The notes beneath the pieces were generated by a model, which saw only the letters and a program-made list of their open reading frames with translations, searched no databases and was not told the origin of the DNA. From positions 310,001 to 374,000 of the forward strand of contig OZ005704.1 in the NCBI GenBank assembly GCA_963930775.1: DNA of 64,000 nt, written 5' to 3'. Position numbers and translations under genes: made by a program. Positions 1 to 13,288 of this stretch are shown here, piece by piece. The DNA comes from Cliona cf. orientalis. Its lineage: Eukaryota > Porifera > Demospongiae > Clionaida > Clionaidae. Every line of letters begins with the position of its first letter. Position 1 is the first letter of the stretch.

Positions 1-1659
1 CTATGCCAGTGCTGCCAAAATCTTTTGTCAGAAGCATTGTGCTACTAAAGCAGACCAGCAGCTGTTGTTGGTACTTCCATGCTGTGGGTAACATTGCATG
101 TTGCATGCTTATACTCGCTCACCAGCATAAGCTTGTCTTGAAATGGCCGCCTCTTGCAGGCTGAGGTTCTTGTGCAGCAGGCCACTGTAAAATTCATCCG
201 CCTCTCTGATTCTGTCCTTGAAGATGATGTCAAAGTATTCACCAAATGGACTGAGCTTTTCGCTGAAGATGGCGCTGTTTGTTAGCCTCAGCTTGACAAT
301 GGCCTCCTGTCCTCCCTCTACCTCTAGCTCGTAGTGAGCAGCCATCTTCGTCCCTTTCTTCTCCGGATTGACAGCATCTTCCTCTCCATGAATGAGATAT
401 CTGAGATGATATAATTATTTGCATGACGGAAATAATCACTATAGGATTACTCCAATTTCCAATACAAGCATATCAATACCACTGTATTATATGAAACTGA
501 TACACTGTATATAGCAATATGCCATAAGGAAATAGTCTACATTCTATTATACTCACTATACCTATGGAATGCATTTTTGGAATATGGATGGGTGTGGTCC
601 TTATCTCTGGTCTCATTCTCAGTCCACAGCATCTCCGGTAGTTTTCCTTGAATTGGGTTACTGTCAACGTAGACGTACATATTGTGAAGCGTCTCGTGAT
701 TCGTTCCAACTACGTGACTCTCTGACACCTGCTGCAAGATTGGCTTCTGCGCCGCAGGTGTATCCTCCCACGCCCACGTGTTTCGGTACCAAAGTGTCGG
801 AAGTAGGTGGAGCTTAGCCTTCTTTTTCCCACGGTTTGCCACGGTCAGCCGAATCAGCATGTCGTCTGGGCTGGCCTTGGCGTACTCGGCAAAGACGTCC
901 CAGTAGGCCGAGTTGTCAAAGACGCCCGTGTGCTCGAGCTCGTACTCTGGCTGGCCGACCCCTCTCCTCCGGTTCTCCTCGACCAGGTTCCCGTAAGGAT
1001 ACTCCGCCTGAGGGTACTTGTAGAGGGCCTTCATGTAAGAGTGGGTGGGGGTGGAGTCGAGGTAGTAGTAGCATTCCTTGCAGTCCTCCCCGTGGTTGCC
1101 CTCTGGACCCGTCAGACCAAAGAGACGCTCCTTGAGGATGGGGTCCTTCTCGTTCCAGAGAGCCACCGAGAAACAGAGACGGCACTGTTGGTCACAGATG
1201 CCCAGCAAGCCGTCCTCCCCCCACCGATAGGCACGGGAGCGAGCATGGTCATGAGAGAAGTAGTCCCAACTAAAAAAAAAAAGAAATAATTCTCATCCCT
1301 CAACTTCCTATACAAAATTAATACAATCGTTATTCTGAATAATTATTTTGTATTCCTACTCTTTATATTGACAAAGGATAATTTTAGTAATATTATTTTT
1401 GACAATGCTAGAGCTGTACTATAAACGCATTTTCACGTATTAATGATTGTGTATACCAGCGGCAATCCTTGGAGCAGTCTTCTCTGACAGTCGCCCACTG
1501 CCTCTCGCTGAGGTACGGCCCCCATCGCTTCCACTTCACCTTTCCCTGCTTCTCCTGCTTGAGTCTGTTCGCCTCTGCCGCCTGCACTTGCAGACCAACG
1601 GTAGTATTCATCCGCTTCAGCACGCCAGGCGGTGAGCTACCAGCTCCAGAGCTCGCCAT
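1..1659 (-). CDS. GH63/MGH1-like glycoside hydrolase, 5' half (left copy)
   Basis: Three exons fit: 1659-1457 (start MASSGAGSS), 1269-562 and 400-123, with phases matching the complete paralogue at 8402-13288. The rest lies beyond the left edge; 1-122 is intron. The visible 396 residues are the N-terminal part of a bacterial/plant-style 'MGH1-like' glucosidase of GH63 type, with motifs [32 protein letters not shown] and [20 protein letters not shown]. Family members are expected to hydrolyse alpha-glycosidic bonds; substrate unknown. No signal peptide is evident, so a cytosolic enzyme is likely. Exon 2 residues up to [13 protein letters not shown] are almost identical to the right copy, then the two diverge abruptly, which suggests gene conversion. 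Whether this copy is intact cannot be judged here. Confidence 0.85.
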
Positions 1660-2117
1660 TTTCAGCTAGCTAGCTATCAAACTGTGGTCCGTCTACACTA
1701 ATCACTTAGGCTGACTGAGTAAATTGTTTGTTGAGGCGTTAACTAATAAATTCGCGGTAGTTTATGTAGCTGCATGGGTGCTGTTTTTATCGAGCCGCAG
1801 TGCAAATGAAACTGAGGTGCGGTGGGCGGGTTGGACACATTCTTCAACTAATTCCTCAAAGCATGCGCTAGTGAGTAGCTAGGGTCTGCATGCATGTGGC
1901 TGCATTCTATTAACCGTGGAATTTTATTCCTCAGCCCATAGTAAATTAATTTTTATGACACTTTACTGATAAGTATGCATCATGATATTAATTTTATGCT
2001 ACATGCACACACATACAAAAAAAACCCACAAAAAACAGTGATAAAATATTTCACAACTGCACACAATAAATAATTATTAAACACAATGTCATATTCAAGC
2101 CATGCATCTTGTCATCA
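1660..2117. other. Intergenic spacer, probable promoter of the left GH63-like gene
   Basis: It lies between the start of the left GH63-like gene and the stop codon of the adhesion GPCR, both on the minus strand. It must hold the GPCR 3' UTR and the hydrolase promoter. AT-rich, with an A-rich stretch at 2017-2035. No ORF or RNA gene is seen. Confidence 0.5.
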
Positions 2118-5100
2118 TCAGCTAGTAGTTTCACTCTGTAAGTCTAAGACTTGGATGTTATATCTAGGCTTTCTCAGCACTTGGTTGACTTGGATTGATA
2201 TCACAGCTGCTGCTTTCCTCTCCACACGATGTGCAGCTGATGTTTGCTGTTCAACTTTCTTTCCTGATGAGGCAGGTGGCACAGATGCAGTTTGCCGCTG
2301 AGGTTTCTCCCGAGCAGCAGCTGCTGCTAATGAACGTTCTTCTTGCTGGGGATTTTCCTGAGCAACTGGCGATGCATTTTGCACGAGGTTTTCTTGAGAA
2401 GATGACGTTTCTACGTGGAGGTGTTCCTGAGAAGAAGCTGGTGATTCATTTAGCACGAATTTTTCTGATTTCTCTTGATGCTCCTGATCATGAGCCACTG
2501 GTGATATTGCATTTTTCAGGCTGGATTTTGGCGATTCATTTGGTGTCAGTCTCCCCCCCATATGTATAGTAACAGCACCAGCGGTAGCTGTCGTCGCAGA
2601 GCCCCCACTAAGCTGCGGTGTTCCCGGTAGACTGCTCCCGATGCTTGACCCCTCCTCCTCTATCTCCTCCATTACAAACCCAGGGTTGGTTGTTCCAATG
2701 TGGCCACTGTACTGCTTCTTCATGCGGCCATTTAGGCTAGGCTCGGCCACTATACCAAACACACCAAGTCCAGCATGAGTCGACTGAAAGTAAAAATAAA
2801 AAAAATAGCCAATCACACAAATACTTAATCACTAGCATAATATAATCTGTAGCCTCATTCCCATGCCCCATTCCCAGCTTTTAATGTTGCATGTACTCCA
2901 TCTTGGTTGAAAAGATCGGGAACTGGGAACAATAAATTAAGGCTACATGTACTTAAATCATACATGCATATTTGTATTATATGTATACACCACTCTTGGC
3001 TCTAAAATATTTTTACAAACAAGCAGCTTACATCACTGAGTTGTAGAGATGTGACGTCGCTAGCACTGGTCCTTCTCTTTCCTGAGAAGGAGAAGGTTCT
3101 TTTGAGGTTCTGGAAAGAGGTGGTGGTGCTCGAGCGACGGATGTGAGCTTGCACAGACTCCTGCTTCTTGGCTGCTTCGCGACATCCAATGGCTTTCAGG
3201 AAAGCCACACGAACCTAAAGAGATGAAGATTAATGCACAGTAAGTTTTGTATTAAAGAGAACCCCTGAATATTATTACAGTCCATGGCCTAATTAGTTGA
3301 TAGGAAAATCAATAGAGATGTCCCCTGGAAACTAAAGGAATTACTGCTAGCATGCAGTTTGGAAGATTTTCCAACTCACATCCTTGCTAATGAGACAGTG
3401 TACGATGAAGAGCATCATCCCCTGGATGGAGTTGAGGAGGCAGAAGAGCCACTCGACCACCTCCGAGGCTACGTTGTCACCAATCACAAAGAAGCCGAGG
3501 GCCCACGTGATCCCCAGGATCGGAAGGAGAACAAAGGAGGAGTGAAGAAGAGTGCTACAGTACGGGAAGTAATAGTACAAAAATTTACGCTATGTTTCAG
3601 AGATTGGTGAGTGCATATCTTATTTTAGGAATGAGTGGGATACATAATTTGTATAGGTTCATGCATGAGTCAAAGTGCACTTGAATGCCATTCAGGTAGC
3701 ATGCATGTGCAGTATGATATACAGTACCGTCATTAAATTAATTATATATACGATGTTAGACTTTTTGTACCAGAATAGGAATGTGTCATCGTTTTTCTTC
3801 TTCCTTGCTCTGAGAATCACATACATCACCATCACCATCACAACGATGTTCACCTGTGCATGCATGTAGGAGAAAATCAATACTTTTATGATGGTGCTGG
3901 CTAATGTGGTCTCACCAATATTACAGCAATGACAGGTCCGTGAAATGCCCAGTTTGTTCCGTTGCCGTTGGTGATCCAGCAGCTGCACACCACAAAGATG
4001 AAATTAAAGGGGCTTACTCATTAATTTTATGAGCTTACGTATATTGTGATCCGTAGTCACAGAATCGGATCCCAAGTGTTATGGCAACAACGACTAGGGG
4101 AACCCCCCACGCCAGCGGGTAGTAGGCATAGATGACCTTCTTGTTGAAGAACACCCTTACGATGAAGAGATAAAGATGAACTCCCTCAACCAACTGCCAG
4201 GCAAACGTAGAGAGAAAGAGATAGTGGAGTAGAGCAGCGATGGTCGTGCAGAGCGCATCGGGAGAAGGGACAAGGATTCGATCCACACCGATCAGAAAGA
4301 CAAGCTGAGCTAAGCAGAGAGCAATGGCCAGCTGGCGGTGGATGTGGTGAAGTTTGGACTCCTTGATCCTGGACAGTGGAATAAAGTTCAGTTGCAAAAT
4401 ATGCAAATTTCATTAAGTTGATTGTAGTTACCTTAGAGCAAAGAGCAGTATAATAGTAACGAAGAGACAAAGTATGGAGATAGAGAGACCAATTTTGGAC
4501 ACTACCGAAAGAGCAAAATTTGGAGCCTAAAATGGAAAAAAGAGCACCATTAAAATAATAATTGCAGCAAAAATTTGTAGCTATCTTCTATAGACTCACA
4601 GGAGGTCCTGCTGGACTGGTAAGAATGGCAAAGCTGGTAAGATGGCTACACTCACACACCGTGGTGTCACTGTCTGATTGTTGCTCGTTGACTCTACAGC
4701 CTTCCGTCAGCCACCTTCCATTCCTCATCTGCACCTCTTGTTCATTCAAGAAGGCACAATTTGGACCGACGTGAGTTGCGTCATTGTGTTGGAGAGTAAT
4801 GACTATTGGTTCGGCCAGAGCTGTGGTGTTGAGTTCGTCAACTCCTGTTCGATTCCGTGAACTCTTGACGGCCACGGCTGATATGATGATACTGTTCACT
4901 TCAAGGTCTGGGCAAGGCTCCTCTGGGTACCAATCACTGCATGCATGAGTGGAGAAATAGTAGAGAATTGAAGACATATTCCTCTAAATGATGCTCAAGC
5001 GAAAGGACCACCATGGCCAACTGGCTCTAAGACTTATAAAAATAATTGATAAGCTCTCTTCCCACTGCTTGGTGAATTTCTCTAAGCCTAATTTATGTAG

Positions 5101-8085
5101 CTATACATCAATATTGTATATTATAATATTCACTTTTTCTAATGAATAAGCTCTACTTACCACTGTCCATGGACCTTTGGAGCAGGAGTGGGCGTGCAGT
5201 TAGACTTGGGGATGAACTCATCTTGCAGAGATATGAGGTCAGGCCCTACTCCACCGTAGACGATAGCTATGACCCCAACATCCCCACACTCTTCCTCCAG
5301 ACTGTCTCCAAACACTGACACTGGAAGAACTAGAGTACTCTCTCCATTCTGGGAACTCGGATCCAGGGTATTCGATGATATGGTGATGCTCTCATTCCTG
5401 GATTCACAGTCTGGTCTCATGACCACTATAGCGATGTTGTCACCGACAACGCTAGTGTCCATCTCATTTGGGTCTGCATGCAGGAATAGGCCCTCTGCCA
5501 GCATCTCCAGGGCAAAAAACAGATCAGCTATATGCTCTGCCGCAGTAGTCTGTAGCACCAAATAAACGTATAAATGGTGTTATGAGGCGTAATAGTGAAT
5601 GCATTATATGTACCTGGTTGAGGTCCAACCATAATTCAATGTTATCAACGTCCAAAAGATCGCTTGCAACCATCACTAGATTCTGGGCATAGAATGCACA
5701 ACAATTTTAAAGATTTCATTAACTTCTAGAATATTCTACCTTAAGGACACTTTTGTTTGCGGGTACTAAATATTATTAGCAATTTGCCTAATTTTCACTA
5801 AAAATAATTTTATTGTATCCATGAATATTAAATTTTTCAAAATTTTCGAATAAATAGAATGTTTGAGGAACCAGTTAATATTTATATTCCACCATACTCA
5901 CCATGTAGGAGCTTTGCTGATAGAGTGTTGGGTTTTGTGTCAGCACCTGGATGGAGCCAAAGAGAAGATTGCCAACTTGCAAGATATCTCCTGCGTATGT
6001 CAGGTTGCTGCTGATGTCCATCAGCTGTTGGGTGAACATAGCAACGCCAGAACGAGTAGGGTTACTCTCCAAATCAGATAACTGCCAAAGCAGTAAAATA
6101 TTTTATCAGCTAAACATCATGGGATGAAGAATTTAATATGGCTTACCGTGCTAAACAGTTGCTGAACTCTTGGTGATGTACACTCGATGACATTCTCAAG
6201 CACAATGCAGTGTAGATTGGTTTGGATGGAGAGACAGCTGGCGTTGCAAGCAGCTAGAGATGCACATACTCTCCCACCTCCAGTGAAACCAGCATTGCAC
6301 ACACACTGTGCAGCGGCCGACTGCTGGCTGTTGTCATTAGCAACACACATGGCGTTGGGATCGCAACTGATCCTTTCACATGGATCTATCCTAGTGCACA
6401 CGGAACCGTCACCACGGAACCCTGCCTTGCACACACATCTTAACACTTCACTAACGACATCACATACAGCATTGCGATCGCATAGAACACCGCTGCAATT
6501 TGTACGGGATTGATTGCAGATGAATCCATCACCTTCGAACCCTGCGTTACACATGCATCGAGGTAGCTCAGAGTCACCGACTGTCCCACAGTGGGCATCA
6601 GGACTACATATGACGCCACCACATGTCATAATACAGTTGATTCCATCACCCACGTAGCCCTGATTGCATCTACACTGAGGAAGATTGTTAGCCACCTCGC
6701 ACGCAGCATTGGCTCCACAGGTGACATCGCTGCATGTAACGGTCGTCATGGTGCAGTTGAAGCCGTCCCCAGTGAAGCCAGAGTTACAAGCACACGAGGT
6801 ACTGGATCCTCCACTGTCTACACTACAGGTTGCATTAGGGTGACAGTTGTGGTATCCCAGACTGCAGATATCTGCATGGGCCAAATACCACAATATTAAA
6901 TGTTATACAATGTCATCATTATTTGAGTGATATAATATTATATCAGCATTGCAATAATTAATGATTAGCTATTATTACCTCTGCATGTGAGGTCGAAATT
7001 CACGGAAGGATCAGTGATGGAGATGCCGCCTTGGTCACTGCAATTGGCTCCCCTGTCGTCGACAAAGCCAATCCGACTTCTTGTTGCATTGATGAAGCGT
7101 GGCAGCCACCTCAAATGACAGTCGCAGACTAAGTCAACCAGGTTATTTATGTTTCTAGTAGTAGTACGAAACATGGAAATTTAATTAGTGTGTGATTATG
7201 AGGTAACTTACAATGTTGAAGTAATATTATGAAAGAATGGTTCCAAGTCACTCCGTAAATTTCGCAAGGGATTACCACCCAATTTTCTATAAAAGTTACA
7301 AAATTTTAATAATAATGCAACATAATATTATAGTATCCATCACTGAGCATGTACGTACAGTGAGTTTAGTCTTGGAATACCAATGAATGAATCGCGAGAG
7401 AGCCAGTGCAGCCCATTGTCTCTAATATCCCTGCATACATGTAATCTCAAAAATAAAATTAATACCGACAGTAGTTACATTTACAGACCTAGAGTTACAA
7501 TCTAGCAGTGACATAATATTATATAGGACTTAAGACGATTACAGATCAGCTTACAGTTCCGTCAGGTTTGGCAGCGAGTTGAACGCTCCAGGCTCTATCT
7601 CTCTCAGCTCAGTCTGGAAAGTAATTTCTCTGCAAAATACATCAGATTATGAAGATAGTGTGATAATTTTTAGATTCATGGCACTTACAAGGAGCGTAGT
7701 GCAGATAGGCCATCAAATGTGCCATTGGGTAGCTCAGAATTTGGTCCACCAACGATGGTCCTAAATCAATCAGGGTGCATACAGCCACCGGATATATAGA
7801 TGGTTTATTAAATATAGGACATATAGCTACTTACAGTCTCTCAGTACGCGTTCTCATGGTATCTGATGCCCTCAGTGCTGCCGTAATCTCCGCGAAGGAC
7901 AAACTATTGCAGTCTACACCAAATCCACCTGAGCCGCTGTTGTATAAACAAGCACATAGATCGAAATCTGCGACCTCATCACACAGCGCAGAGGCGAAGC
8001 TGTCTGGAGAAACGGCGACCAGCGCCAATAGCAGGACTGCTGCTTCCAACAGCCGATGACAGTGTCTTCCCTCTGCGGGAGCCAT
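2118..8085 (-). CDS. Adhesion GPCR with LRR, EGF-like, GAIN/GPS and 7TM regions
   Basis: Eighteen exons join in frame into about 1,339 residues: 8085-7835, 7760-7689, 7629-7555, 7430-7359, 7286-7212, 7154-6979, 6871-6147, 6081-5902, 5682-5614, 5549-5161, 4936-4600, 4526-4432, 4368-4039, 3982-3916, 3853-3771, 3554-3380, 3214-3032, 2783-2118. Domains in order: signal peptide ([20 protein letters not shown]); an N-terminal Cys cap; four leucine-rich repeats, each on a 72-75 bp exon of the same phase; an LRR C-terminal cap; five or six EGF-like modules on one exon; a GAIN region; a GPS with W, Cys pairs and [12 protein letters not shown] (predicted cleavage between L and T); seven membrane segments, TM1 from 4526 and TM6-7 in 3554-3380; and a 280-residue Ser/Glu-rich tail. 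TM4-TM5 keep the loop cysteine (CWITNGNG). The likely role is cell-adhesion signalling at the plasma membrane. A GTG nine bases upstream is not a credible start. Confidence 0.9.
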
Positions 8086-8401
8086 TTTGCCCACGAAGTT
8101 GTGTACGTTGGTGAGGTCTAACTTTCCCCTGGCTTATTCATTGCATGTCATCCCATTCTCGGATCCATGTTTATCGGCAGCATGCACTGCAGAGGCAGAC
8201 AGAGAAAATCGGCGCTATTTATTTAGTGGGCGGATCTGCATAATATGTGTGTGCAAGCGCACATGCAGAACATGCCACACCCCCACACCGCCCCGAAGTT
8301 TACTCTATAGTATACCACGCCCATTGTCTAGCTTCTCTGCTCACTTCCTGCGTACGGATCAGCGGATTGTGAGCCCTGATCGCCTGTTTTTGCAGCGAGA
8401 A
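8086..8401. promoter_or_regulatory. Divergent promoter region between the GPCR and the right GH63-like gene
   Basis: The 316 bp between two oppositely directed start codons must contain both 5' UTRs and both promoters. I see no clear TATA box placed for either gene and no other ORF that makes sense. Shared regulation is an inference from spacing only. Confidence 0.5.
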
Positions 8402-11400
8402 ATGGCGACTTCTGCCAAAACAGCTCCCCCCAAGCCTGCAACTTCGACCAGCGCAGCCACAGCTGTCTCAAAAACGGCTGTGAAAGCGCGCGGCGCCTTT
8501 ACGCGCGGACAAACCCTCGTCGGCTTGCATGTTCAAACCGCTGAATCGAAGCGACTCGCACAGGACAAGACGCGGGAGGCCAACTGGAAGCGGTGGGGGC
8601 CGTACCTCAGTGAGAGGCAGTGGGCAACTGTCAGGGAGGACTACTCGCCAACTGGAAGCTGGTGAGTTTGGCCTATATCCAAAAAAAGTTTGCGAATTTA
8701 GATATTAATTGACTCATTATCCCCTTAATAATAATAATATTGTCACAAAATTACTCATGCCTTACAGCTGGGACTACTTCCCTCATGACCATGCTCGCTC
8801 CCGTGCCTATCGGTGGGGGGAGGACGGCTTGCTGGGCATCTGTGACCGACAGTGCCGTCTCTGTTTCTCGGTGGCTCTCTGGAACGAGAAGGACCCCATC
8901 CTCAAGGAGCGTCTCTTTGGTCTGACGGGTCCAGAGGGCAACCACGGGGAGGACTGCAAGGAATGCTACTACTACCTCGACTCCACCCCCACCCACTCTT
9001 ACATGAAGGCCCTCTACAAGTACCCTCAGGCGGAGTATCCTTACGGGAACCTGGTCGAGGAGAACCGGAGGAGAGGGGTCGGCCAGCCAGAGTATGAGCT
9101 CGAGCACACCGGCGTCTTTGACAACTCGGCCTACTGGGACGTCTTTGCCGAGTACGCCAAGGCCAGCCCAGACGACATGCTGATTCGGCTGACCGTGGCG
9201 AACCGTGGGAAAAAGAAGGCCAAGCTCCACCTACTCCCGACGCTCTGGTACCGAAACACGTGGATCTGGGGTTGCAAACACGAGGGCTGTACCACGAAAC
9301 CGATGCTGAAACAGATGGAGCCAAACCACGTGCGAGGGAAACACGAGACGCTCTTTGAGAACCATTTCTACATCGATGTCGGACCAGACAAGAAGCAGCC
9401 GGAGCTCCTTTGGACAGAGAACGAGACCAACTCTATCCGTCTCTACGGTCTGGACAACTACACCAGCTACACAAAGGATGCCTTCAACAGGTGTGTAGTT
9501 GTGTGTAGATTTATTAATAATTGTGACGAGAATTGACAACCCTAGCTGCTTGTGTGCGAGTACGTTAGTTACAGTGTTTATTAGTGTGCAGGTGTTAAGC
9601 ATAATCATAGTTATAGTAGTGTTACTACATCTGTTGTATTTTGTTTAGTATATTCACGCTTTGACAGACAAGCACAGGATGGGAGATAAAGTATTTCTGT
9701 CGCTTCCATTTTTAGAATTTGCACATTTATTTTAATAGTGGTACGTTGAGGCCTGCCAGTGTGGGTATGGGTGTGGTTCACTGGACAGCTGTGCAGCATT
9801 GAATTATTATCTAGCCATTGTGATAACCATATTGAAACTCTCAACTTTCTCTCTGTCCCTCTCCCCTCTCTTTCTCTCTCTCTCTTACTAGGTACTTGAT
9901 TGATGGTGAGAAAGATGCCATCAACCCGAAGAAGAAGGGCACAAAGGTGGCTGCATACTACCCTCTCGAGGTGGAGGGAGGGAAAGAAGTCGTCGTGAGG
10001 TTGCGGCTCACCAACAAAGCCTTCGACGCAAAGAGCAGCCCCTTCGGTAAAGAGTTTGACACCATCTTTGCCGACCGGATCCAAGAAGCTGACGAATTCT
10101 ACGACTGTCTTCTCTCCAAGACACTCGGACCTCAGCAAGCTCTCATCTCAAGGCAGGCCTATGCTGGTAAGATAAGCTCAAATTACACACATGTGAAGGA
10201 ACTAAACTTATGCTGATGAGAAACACGATGTACACACAATCTCCATAGCATTCATAGAAGTGACTGGATACATTTCAAGGGTGGCTTTCAAGAATCGTTC
10301 AATTTCTAAGTATTGTTGCCAGAAAACCTGCTGTGTTGTATAATCCTCTGAGCTTCCTCCTATACTTCTAGCTGTGATGTGGTTAGCCAGTGTGTAACTG
10401 GAGATAATGCCTTTAGCAATTAGAATCCCCCCTCACTATTAATCTCTCTCACACACACACCCTCACACCCTCACAGGTCTCCTGTGGTCGAAGCAGTTCT
10501 ACAATTACATCATAGAGGCGTGGCTTGACGGAGACCCGGAGCAGCCCAAGCCTCCGAGGGAGCGGCTGTTCGGTCGGAATGCCTCGGGAGACTGGGCTCA
10601 TCTCTTCAATCGTGATGTCATCTCCATGCCCGACAAGTGGGAGTACCCCTGGGTGAGTCAACCAATCAGATAGCTGCAAAATTTAATGATATCATCACTT
10701 CACCTTTTTGAGAAATTCAGTGGAACCACTCTATTAGGCGATTTTTTTTGCATTAAAATATTTCAGCATAGTGATATCCTCCCCCCCCCCCCCCCCCAGT
10801 ATGCGTCATGGGACCTTGCCTTCCATATGATCCCCTTTGCCAAAGTTGACCCGGAGTTTGCGAAGGAGCAGCTGATCCTGTTCCTGCGAGAGTGGTACAT
10901 GGCTCCGAACGGGCAAATCCCCGCCTATGAGTTCGCCTTTGATGATGTCAACCCTCCCGTTCACGCCTGGGCCGTGTTCCGAGTCTACAAGATGACCGCT
11001 CCCAAGGGGCAGAGAGATTATGCCTTCCTGGCTCGATGCTTCCAGAAGCTCATCCTCAACTTCAACTGGTGAGCAAAATGAAATGAAAAAATTGGCAACA
11101 GAAATGGCTGAAGAAGCATTATTATTTGCAGATAGCCTAATCTCTAGGCCCATTCCCAATTTTTCATACCAGTATTGAAATTCCTGGAATGGGCCTGAGA
11201 ATGAAGCCATATAATTTTATTGCCACTGTACCCCTCTCTAGGTGGGTGAACCGTAAAGATCCAATGGGAAGAAACATCTTTTCTGGAGGTTTTCTTGGCC
11301 TTGACAACATCGGTAAGGCAAAATACAACAAATGTATATTTTTGCATCTCTGTGCTGCTTGATTGATAAGTATTGTTAATCCTTTTTTTGCAGGTATCTT

Positions 11401-13288
11401 TGATCGATCTAAGCCCCTCCCAACGGGCGGAGTTTTGGAGCAGGCCGACGGTACAGCATGGATGGCATTCTTCTGCGTGGTGATGTTAGACATTGCCCTC
11501 GAGCTAGCTGTCAACCATGACAGGGTCTACGAAGACATGGCTTCAAAGTTCTTTGAGCACTTTATCTTCATCGTTGACGCCATGAACAGCATTGGAGGCA
11601 AGGAGGACGGACTCTGGGATGAGGAAGATGGCTTCTACTATGATCACCTCAGGTGAGAGGGGTGAGGGAGGGAGGGAGGGAGAGAGAAAGAGAGAGGATG
11701 GCTAGCCACTACTGCTAGCAGGGTGTGGAGCTACATAATTATATCGATGTTTTCCCTTCATTTTTGTAGTTATTTAGACTACATAATGCAGGGTGAGGTC
11801 TCTAAAATTAATATTTATGAATGGCCAATTCTGTATTATTCATAATTTATGTGATAATGTATATAGAAATTTCATACACGCCCCCTCTCCCTCCCTCCCT
11901 CCCTCCCCCCCTCCCTCTCTCCCCAGGCTCCCTGGTCGCAGCATGGCTATGCGAGTTCGTTCAATGGTTGGTCTGATTCCTCTCTTTGCCTGCCTGACTC
12001 TGGAGGATGAGGTCATCCAGAAGCTACCCGACTTCAAGAAGAGGCTGAATTGGTTCCTCAAGAACAGACAGGACCTCGCTAAGCAGGTGAAAAAAAAAAA
12101 CGACAAATATTGTAGAGAACAGTTTTCATGAAAGTTTCATAGGAGTATATTATGTAGGATGGTTTAATTGTGGTGATGGCCTAACTTCTAACTTTATAAC
12201 TTTTTTCTTCATTCATTCTCTGACGTGGAATTTGCCAAAAAATTCACCAATTTATTGCTCCTTTATCTCCAGGTTTCTTACCTTGACACTCTGGATGAGG
12301 ATCAGTTCTGCCATCTCTTGGCCATCCCGTCCAAAAATCGTCTCACTCGCGTGCTCAAGTATCTTCTCGACGAGGAAGAGTTCCTCTCTCCCTATGGCAT
12401 TCGCTCTCTCTCAAAGATCCACGAGAAGTATCCGTTTGTGATGCAGGTGGGCGGGGAGCAGTACTGTGTCAACTACGTCCCAGGGGAGAGCAATACACAC
12501 ATCTTTGGCGGAAACAGCAACTGGCGTGGACCAATATGGCTCTGTGGTAAGAGATGCAAATAATTAGTGAAAATATTATGATATTATATTTAAAAATTGG
12601 CCTTGTCCCCAACTTTTCAATGCTAAGCAACATAGTCTCTCAGAAACGGTCTGAACAAACTTTTTTAGTTTATCGATTGTTGCACGTGACATTGTGTATC
12701 TCTCGCCTTTAGTTAACTTCCTTCTGACGGAGGCGCTTGAGAGGTACTACTTCTACTACGGAGAGGATCTGAAGGTGGAGTGCCCAACTGGGTCGGGGAA
12801 CAAGATGAACCTCCTGCAAGTCAGCCAAGAGCTCTGCCACAGGATCGTCAATCTCTTTGCTCCTGACAAGGACGGGAGGAGGCCTTGCCATGGAGACGAC
12901 CCTCGCTACACCTCTGACCCTCACTGGAAGGAGCTGGTTCTCTTCTACGAGTACTTCAATGGAGACTCTGGAAAGGGATGTGGGGCAAGGTGAGAGATAG
13001 CTAAATAAAATTTTAACAAGATTGTGAATGAAAAAGGTCATAAACCCATGCTACAATGGTACAAAAATAAAAATTCAAGGTTGCTATTCATGATTATGAA
13101 ATAGCTTTTACTTAATTACCAATGAACCCCCTCTCTCTCTCCTTGCTGTCTAGTCGACAAACTACAGCTCTGTTGTTGAACATTGTTTTTCTTCTTTCTG
13201 TCCCTTCCACAGCCATCAGACTGGGTGGACAGCTGTCGTTGCTCGCTGCATTGACAAGATCGCAGCTTGTAAAGCAATGAAATGTTGA
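8402..13288 (+). CDS. GH63/MGH1-like glycoside hydrolase, complete (right copy)
   Basis: Eleven exons give 939 residues: 8402-8661, 8768-9490, 9892-10166, 10477-10652, 10800-11068, 11242-11312, 11394-11652, 11927-12086, 12273-12546, 12713-12989, 13213-13288. The start follows an Ala/Thr/Lys-rich leader, not a signal peptide. Diagnostic motifs: [74 protein letters not shown] and [12 protein letters not shown]; the last resembles the GH63 (alpha/alpha)6-barrel signature. Length and motif order fit the roughly 900-residue 'MGH1-like' proteins I know mainly from bacteria, plants and protists. Expected activity: hydrolysis of an alpha-glucosidic or mannosylglycerate-like substrate; unproven here. 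Ten spliceosomal introns show it is a resident nuclear gene and not bacterial contamination. Intron 4 ends in a run of 18 C before its AG. Confidence 0.93.

Noticed and set aside
807..1289. 160-codon plus-strand ORF opposite GH63 exon 2
   Set aside because: Antisense shadow of a GC-rich coding exon; the same shadow appears opposite the right copy (8751-9230).
1..13288. Bacterial contamination as the source of the GH63-like genes
   Set aside because: Ten GT-AG introns with conserved phases and flanking animal genes rule it out.
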